Below, piece after piece: positions 5,568 through 7,946 of a DNA stretch of 7,946 bases. This DNA is from JABAYQ01 sp018608925. GTDB taxonomy: Bacteria; Bacteroidota; Bacteroidia; Flavobacteriales; UBA7312. The stretch covers positions 1 through 7,946 of the forward strand of contig JASJHQ010000013.1 of NCBI GenBank assembly GCA_037625715.1. The letters are read 5' to 3'. Each line of letters begins with the position of its first letter. Positions within the stretch are counted from its first letter, which is position 1. The notes below the pieces were generated by a model. It did no database searches, had not been told where the DNA came from, and was given only the letters and a program-made list of their open reading frames with translations. A program made the translations under genes and the position numbers.

Positions 5568-7438
5568 ATTATTTATCAGTAGACAACTTAGGTAAAAATT
5601 ACGGAGAACGTATTTTATTTGAAGGTCTTAATTTCGGATTAAACCAAGGAGACAAAATGGCTCTTATTGCCAATAACGGTACTGGTAAATCTAGTATGAT
5701 TAAAATTATTGCTGGTAAAGACCACCAAGACGAAGGGACTGTTACCATTCGTAAAAACCTTAAAGTTGGTTATTTATCTCAAGATCCGGATTTTGATTTT
5801 AATTTAACTGTTGAAGAGTTAATTAAGACCAACAAGAGCGAAGTTTCGCTACTTATTAAGCAATACGAAGAAGCGTTAATTGCTCAGAGTGAAAACGACA
5901 ATTCTCAGAATCAGAACAACTTAGAGAACCTAACGGACTTGATGAATGAGAAAAATGCTTGGGATTATGAAAGACGAATCAAGCAAATTTTATCTAAGTT
6001 CAATATTGTCGATTTAGATCAAAAAGTAGAAGGATTATCGGGTGGACAAAAAAAGCGTCTTTCTCTAGCCTTATTGCTTATTGATGAGCCAGATTTACTA
6101 CTTCTCGATGAGCCAACTAACCACCTAGATATTGATATGATTGAGTGGCTGGAAAAGTTTTTACAACAACAAAAGATTACCTTACTTATGGTAACTCACG
6201 ATAGGTATTTTTTGGATAGAGTTTGTAATCAGATTCTGGAGTTAGAAGATGGAGATTTGTTTCACCATAAAGGAAACTACAATTACTTCTTAGAGAAAAG
6301 AGAGGAAAGAGTAGCGGCAATGGATACGGAAGTATCGAAAGCCAATAAGCTAATGAAGAAAGAATTGGATTGGATGCGTCGCCAACCAAAAGCGAGAACT
6401 ACCAAATCAAAAGCAAGGATTTCTAACTTTGATAACATCAAACAGAAAGCACAATCGAAAGGAATAAAACAAGAAATCGTGCTAGATGTAAAAATGAATA
6501 GGATAGGAGGTAAAATTCTGGAACTTAAAAAGGTGCATAAAAGCTATGGAGACCTTAAAATACTAGATGGCTTCGACTATACTTTTAATAAAGGCGATAG
6601 AATCGGAATCATTGGTAAGAATGGAGTAGGGAAGACTACATTTCTAAACCTCCTAACCCAATTAGAAACTGCCGATAGTGGAAAGATAAATGTAGGTGAA
6701 ACTATAATTTATGGTTACTTCTCTCAAGAAGGAATACAAATTAAAGACGACAAAAGAGTTATTGACGTACTGAAAGATATAGCCGAAGTAATCGAAATGG
6801 CAGATGGTAAAAAACTAACCGCTTCTCAATTGCTTACCTATTTTATGTTTCCTCCCAAAAGCCAACATACTTTTGTTTCTAAACTAAGTGGGGGAGAGAA
6901 AAGAAGGTTGTATTTGCTAACCGTACTTATTAAAAATCCTAATTTCTTAATTCTCGATGAGCCTACCAATGATCTCGACTTATTAACTCTAAACAAATTA
7001 GAAGAGTTTTTATCTCAATTTCAGGGATGTCTTATTATAGTATCTCACGACAGGTATTTTATGGATAAGCTTTGTAACCACCTCTTTATATTTGAAGGAG
7101 AAGGTAAAATCAAAGATGTCTATACTTCTTATTCTGAATACAGAAAAAATAAGATTGAAGAAGATAATCCTAAGAAAAAAGCAGAAAGCAAAGCCGAAGA
7201 AAAAGCTCCTAAAAAGAACAATAAAGTTTCTTTTAAAGATAAGTTCGAATACGATCAATTGGAAAAAGACATTGCAACTTTAGAAAGCCGAAAGAAAGAA
7301 TTGGAAGTAGAAATTACCAAAGAAAACTTATCGTTCGATGCCATTAATCAATTAAGCGACGAACTAGGAACTCTTATGAGTACACTAGATGAAAATAGCA
7401 TGCGCTGGTTGGAGCTTGATGAGCTGATTAATGGATAA
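5564..7438 (+). CDS. uup: ABC-F family ATPase, Uup-like
   Basis: A 624-residue protein with two ABC ATPase domains and no membrane segments, hence an ABC-F protein and not a transporter. Domain 1 has Walker A ANNGTGKS 36-43, signature LSGGQKKR 158-165, Walker B LLLLDEPTNHLD 178-189 and switch THDRYF 211-216. The charged linker (about 236-305, with RRQPKARTTKSKARI at 272-286) is the P-site-tRNA interaction region of the family. Domain 2 has Walker A GKNGVGKT 351-358, signature LSGGEKRR 441-448, Walker B FLILDEPTNDLD 461-472 and SHDRYF 494-499. A lysine-rich stretch (536-560) leads to a C-terminal coiled coil (about 560-624) like the nucleic-acid-binding tail of Uup (E. coli about 635 residues). 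Uup is tied to 50S assembly and transposon-excision phenotypes; an antibiotic-resistance role is less likely given the tail and the context. The first Walker A begins with Ala where Gly is usual. The ATG overlaps the flavoprotein stop by 4 bp. Confidence 0.95.
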   Translation: MNYLSVDNLGKNYGERILFEGLNFGLNQGDKMALIANNGTGKSSMIKIIAGKDHQDEGTVTIRKNLKVGYLSQDPDFDFNLTVEELIKTNKSEVSLLIKQYEEALIAQSENDNSQNQNNLENLTDLMNEKNAWDYERRIKQILSKFNIVDLDQKVEGLSGGQKKRLSLALLLIDEPDLLLLDEPTNHLDIDMIEWLEKFLQQQKITLLMVTHDRYFLDRVCNQILELEDGDLFHHKGNYNYFLEKREERVAAMDTEVSKANKLMKKELDWMRRQPKARTTKSKARISNFDNIKQKAQSKGIKQEIVLDVKMNRIGGKILELKKVHKSYGDLKILDGFDYTFNKGDRIGIIGKNGVGKTTFLNLLTQLETADSGKINVGETIIYGYFSQEGIQIKDDKRVIDVLKDIAEVIEMADGKKLTASQLLTYFMFPPKSQHTFVSKLSGGEKRRLYLLTVLIKNPNFLILDEPTNDLDLLTLNKLEEFLSQFQGCLIIVSHDRYFMDKLCNHLFIFEGEGKIKDVYTSYSEYRKNKIEEDNPKKKAESKAEEKAPKKNNKVSFKDKFEYDQLEKDIATLESRKKELEVEITKENLSFDAINQLSDELGTLMSTLDENSMRWLELDELING

Positions 7439-7654
7439 TGAAATGATGAAGGTGTTGATGTTACTTTGGCAGAAGAGCCGCGAATAAAGTTAAAATAAAT
7501 ACGAAGCTTCAGAAAATATATTTATATCCCAAAAGCTACAAGATATACCAGTAATGGCTATTCCTCCGACTATGTGATTAGTTGATGTCATACCTTTTAG
7601 CTTTTATTCAAATTATATATAACGTTGGCTACAATTTAACCCTTGCGCTATCTT
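7439..7654. other. Convergent intergenic region, no gene seen
   Basis: This stretch lies between the end of the ABC-F gene and the stop of the minus-strand frame. No convincing open frame is present. The only short one (7431-7487, 18 codons, beginning MDNEMMK) overlaps the ABC-F stop and is probably meaningless or a gene remnant. An imperfect inverted repeat, AAAAGCTACAAG (7531-7542) against CTTTTAGCTTTT (7594-7605), matches at 11 of 12 positions but encloses 51 nt, which is too wide for a standard terminator. No GC-rich stem with a T run is seen after the operon, so its end is not defined here. TATAACGTTGGC at 7618-7629 lies near the compositional change to the tail. Confidence 0.6.
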
Positions 7655-7945
7655 CTATTTTTCTCTTTTATAAAGTTTTTTAATTTCATCTTCTCTTAAA
7701 CTAATATTTAGACTTAATATATTTTTTACAGTAATCCTTTCTTTAGTGAAATTTTTTTTATTTGAGTTATAAAAATTCTCAATAATAGAAGTTAAAACGA
7801 AATGTAAATAATTAAAATCTTCATATAAAATTTCACCAAGTTTAATTAAGCCTTCATCGGATTCGTTTATATCATTACTACTTTCACTGTAAATTCTAGT
7901 AGCTTTATCTATAAATAAGATTTTATATTCCTGAATATCGTATAA
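7655..7945 (-). CDS. Partial hypothetical protein, 5' end beyond the right edge
   Basis: On the minus strand a frame enters at 7945 and stays open for 96 codons to a TAG at 7657-7655. At roughly 21% GC, stop codons should be common by chance, so an open frame of this length supports a real gene. It contains no Met, so the start must lie outside the window (or use another codon). The visible C-terminal part is rich in Lys, Glu, Asn and Ile, begins LYDIQEYKILFIDKATR, has no Cys, and ends in a charged tail (REDEIKKLYKREK); predominantly helical structure is likely. I see no recognisable motif, signal peptide or membrane segment. The base composition is clearly lower in GC than that of the operon genes, which suggests an accessory or horizontally acquired gene. 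It converges on the ABC-F gene. Confidence 0.6.
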   Translation of the reverse strand, partial: LYDIQEYKILFIDKATRIYSESSNDINESDEGLIKLGEILYEDFNYLHFVLTSIIENFYNSNKKNFTKERITVKNILSLNISLREDEIKKLYKREK

Positions 7946-7946
7946 C

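Noticed and set aside
5564..7438. ABC-F gene as an antibiotic-resistance determinant
   Set aside because: The Uup-type C-terminal coiled coil and the housekeeping operon context favour a ribosome-assembly role. Nothing in the sequence points to drug resistance.
7531..7605. Inverted repeat after the ABC-F gene as a bidirectional terminator
   Set aside because: The arms match at 11 of 12 positions, but the loop is 51 nt and no T run follows a GC-rich stem, so it does not fit an intrinsic terminator.
1..7946. CRISPR array, tRNA, rRNA, insertion sequence or phage genes
   Set aside because: No regularly spaced direct repeats, cloverleaf-like sequence, transposase or integrase motifs, or phage structural genes were seen on either strand.

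Overview
The window looks like an ordinary chromosomal segment from a low-GC member of the Bacteroidota. The reasons are the AT-rich sequence, starts preceded by A/T-rich leaders without an obvious Shine-Dalgarno motif, Bacteroidota-type -7 promoter matches (TAnnTTTG) before two genes, and the general look of the helicase, TypA and ABC-F proteins. Genus cannot be fixed from this sequence alone.

Layout. Positions 1-361 are very AT-rich and non-coding on the + strand. At the extreme left edge a minus-strand gene may begin (start at 33 or 57) and run out of the window. The gap also holds a striking interrupted dyad (216-279) upstream of a small basic 74-residue protein of unknown function (362-586). 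That gene is closed by a strong intrinsic terminator (606-638). A new transcription unit then starts: DEAD-box RNA helicase (711-2564), TypA/BipA GTPase (2568-4328), HI0933-family flavoprotein (4365-5567) and Uup-like ABC-F ATPase (5564-7438). The gaps are 3 bp, 36 bp and a 4-bp ATGA overlap, so this is very probably an operon, perhaps with an internal promoter before the flavoprotein. From 7439 on there is a 216-bp non-coding convergent region, then a markedly AT-rich minus-strand open frame (7655-7945) that enters from beyond the right edge.

How the genes fit together. Three of the four operon genes belong to families that act on the ribosome or its assembly: a CsdA/DeaD/DbpA-type helicase with a C-terminal rRNA-binding domain, the ribosome-binding GTPase BipA, and an ABC-F protein with the Uup-type C-terminal domain. 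This suggests a ribosome-biogenesis or cold-adaptation operon. The flavoprotein between BipA and Uup has no assigned role and is the least understood member.

I found no mobile element, CRISPR array, tRNA or rRNA, and no clear novel multi-gene system. The best leads are the small orphan protein with its structured leader, the unexplained flavoprotein inside a ribosome-assembly operon, and the low-GC right-hand tail.
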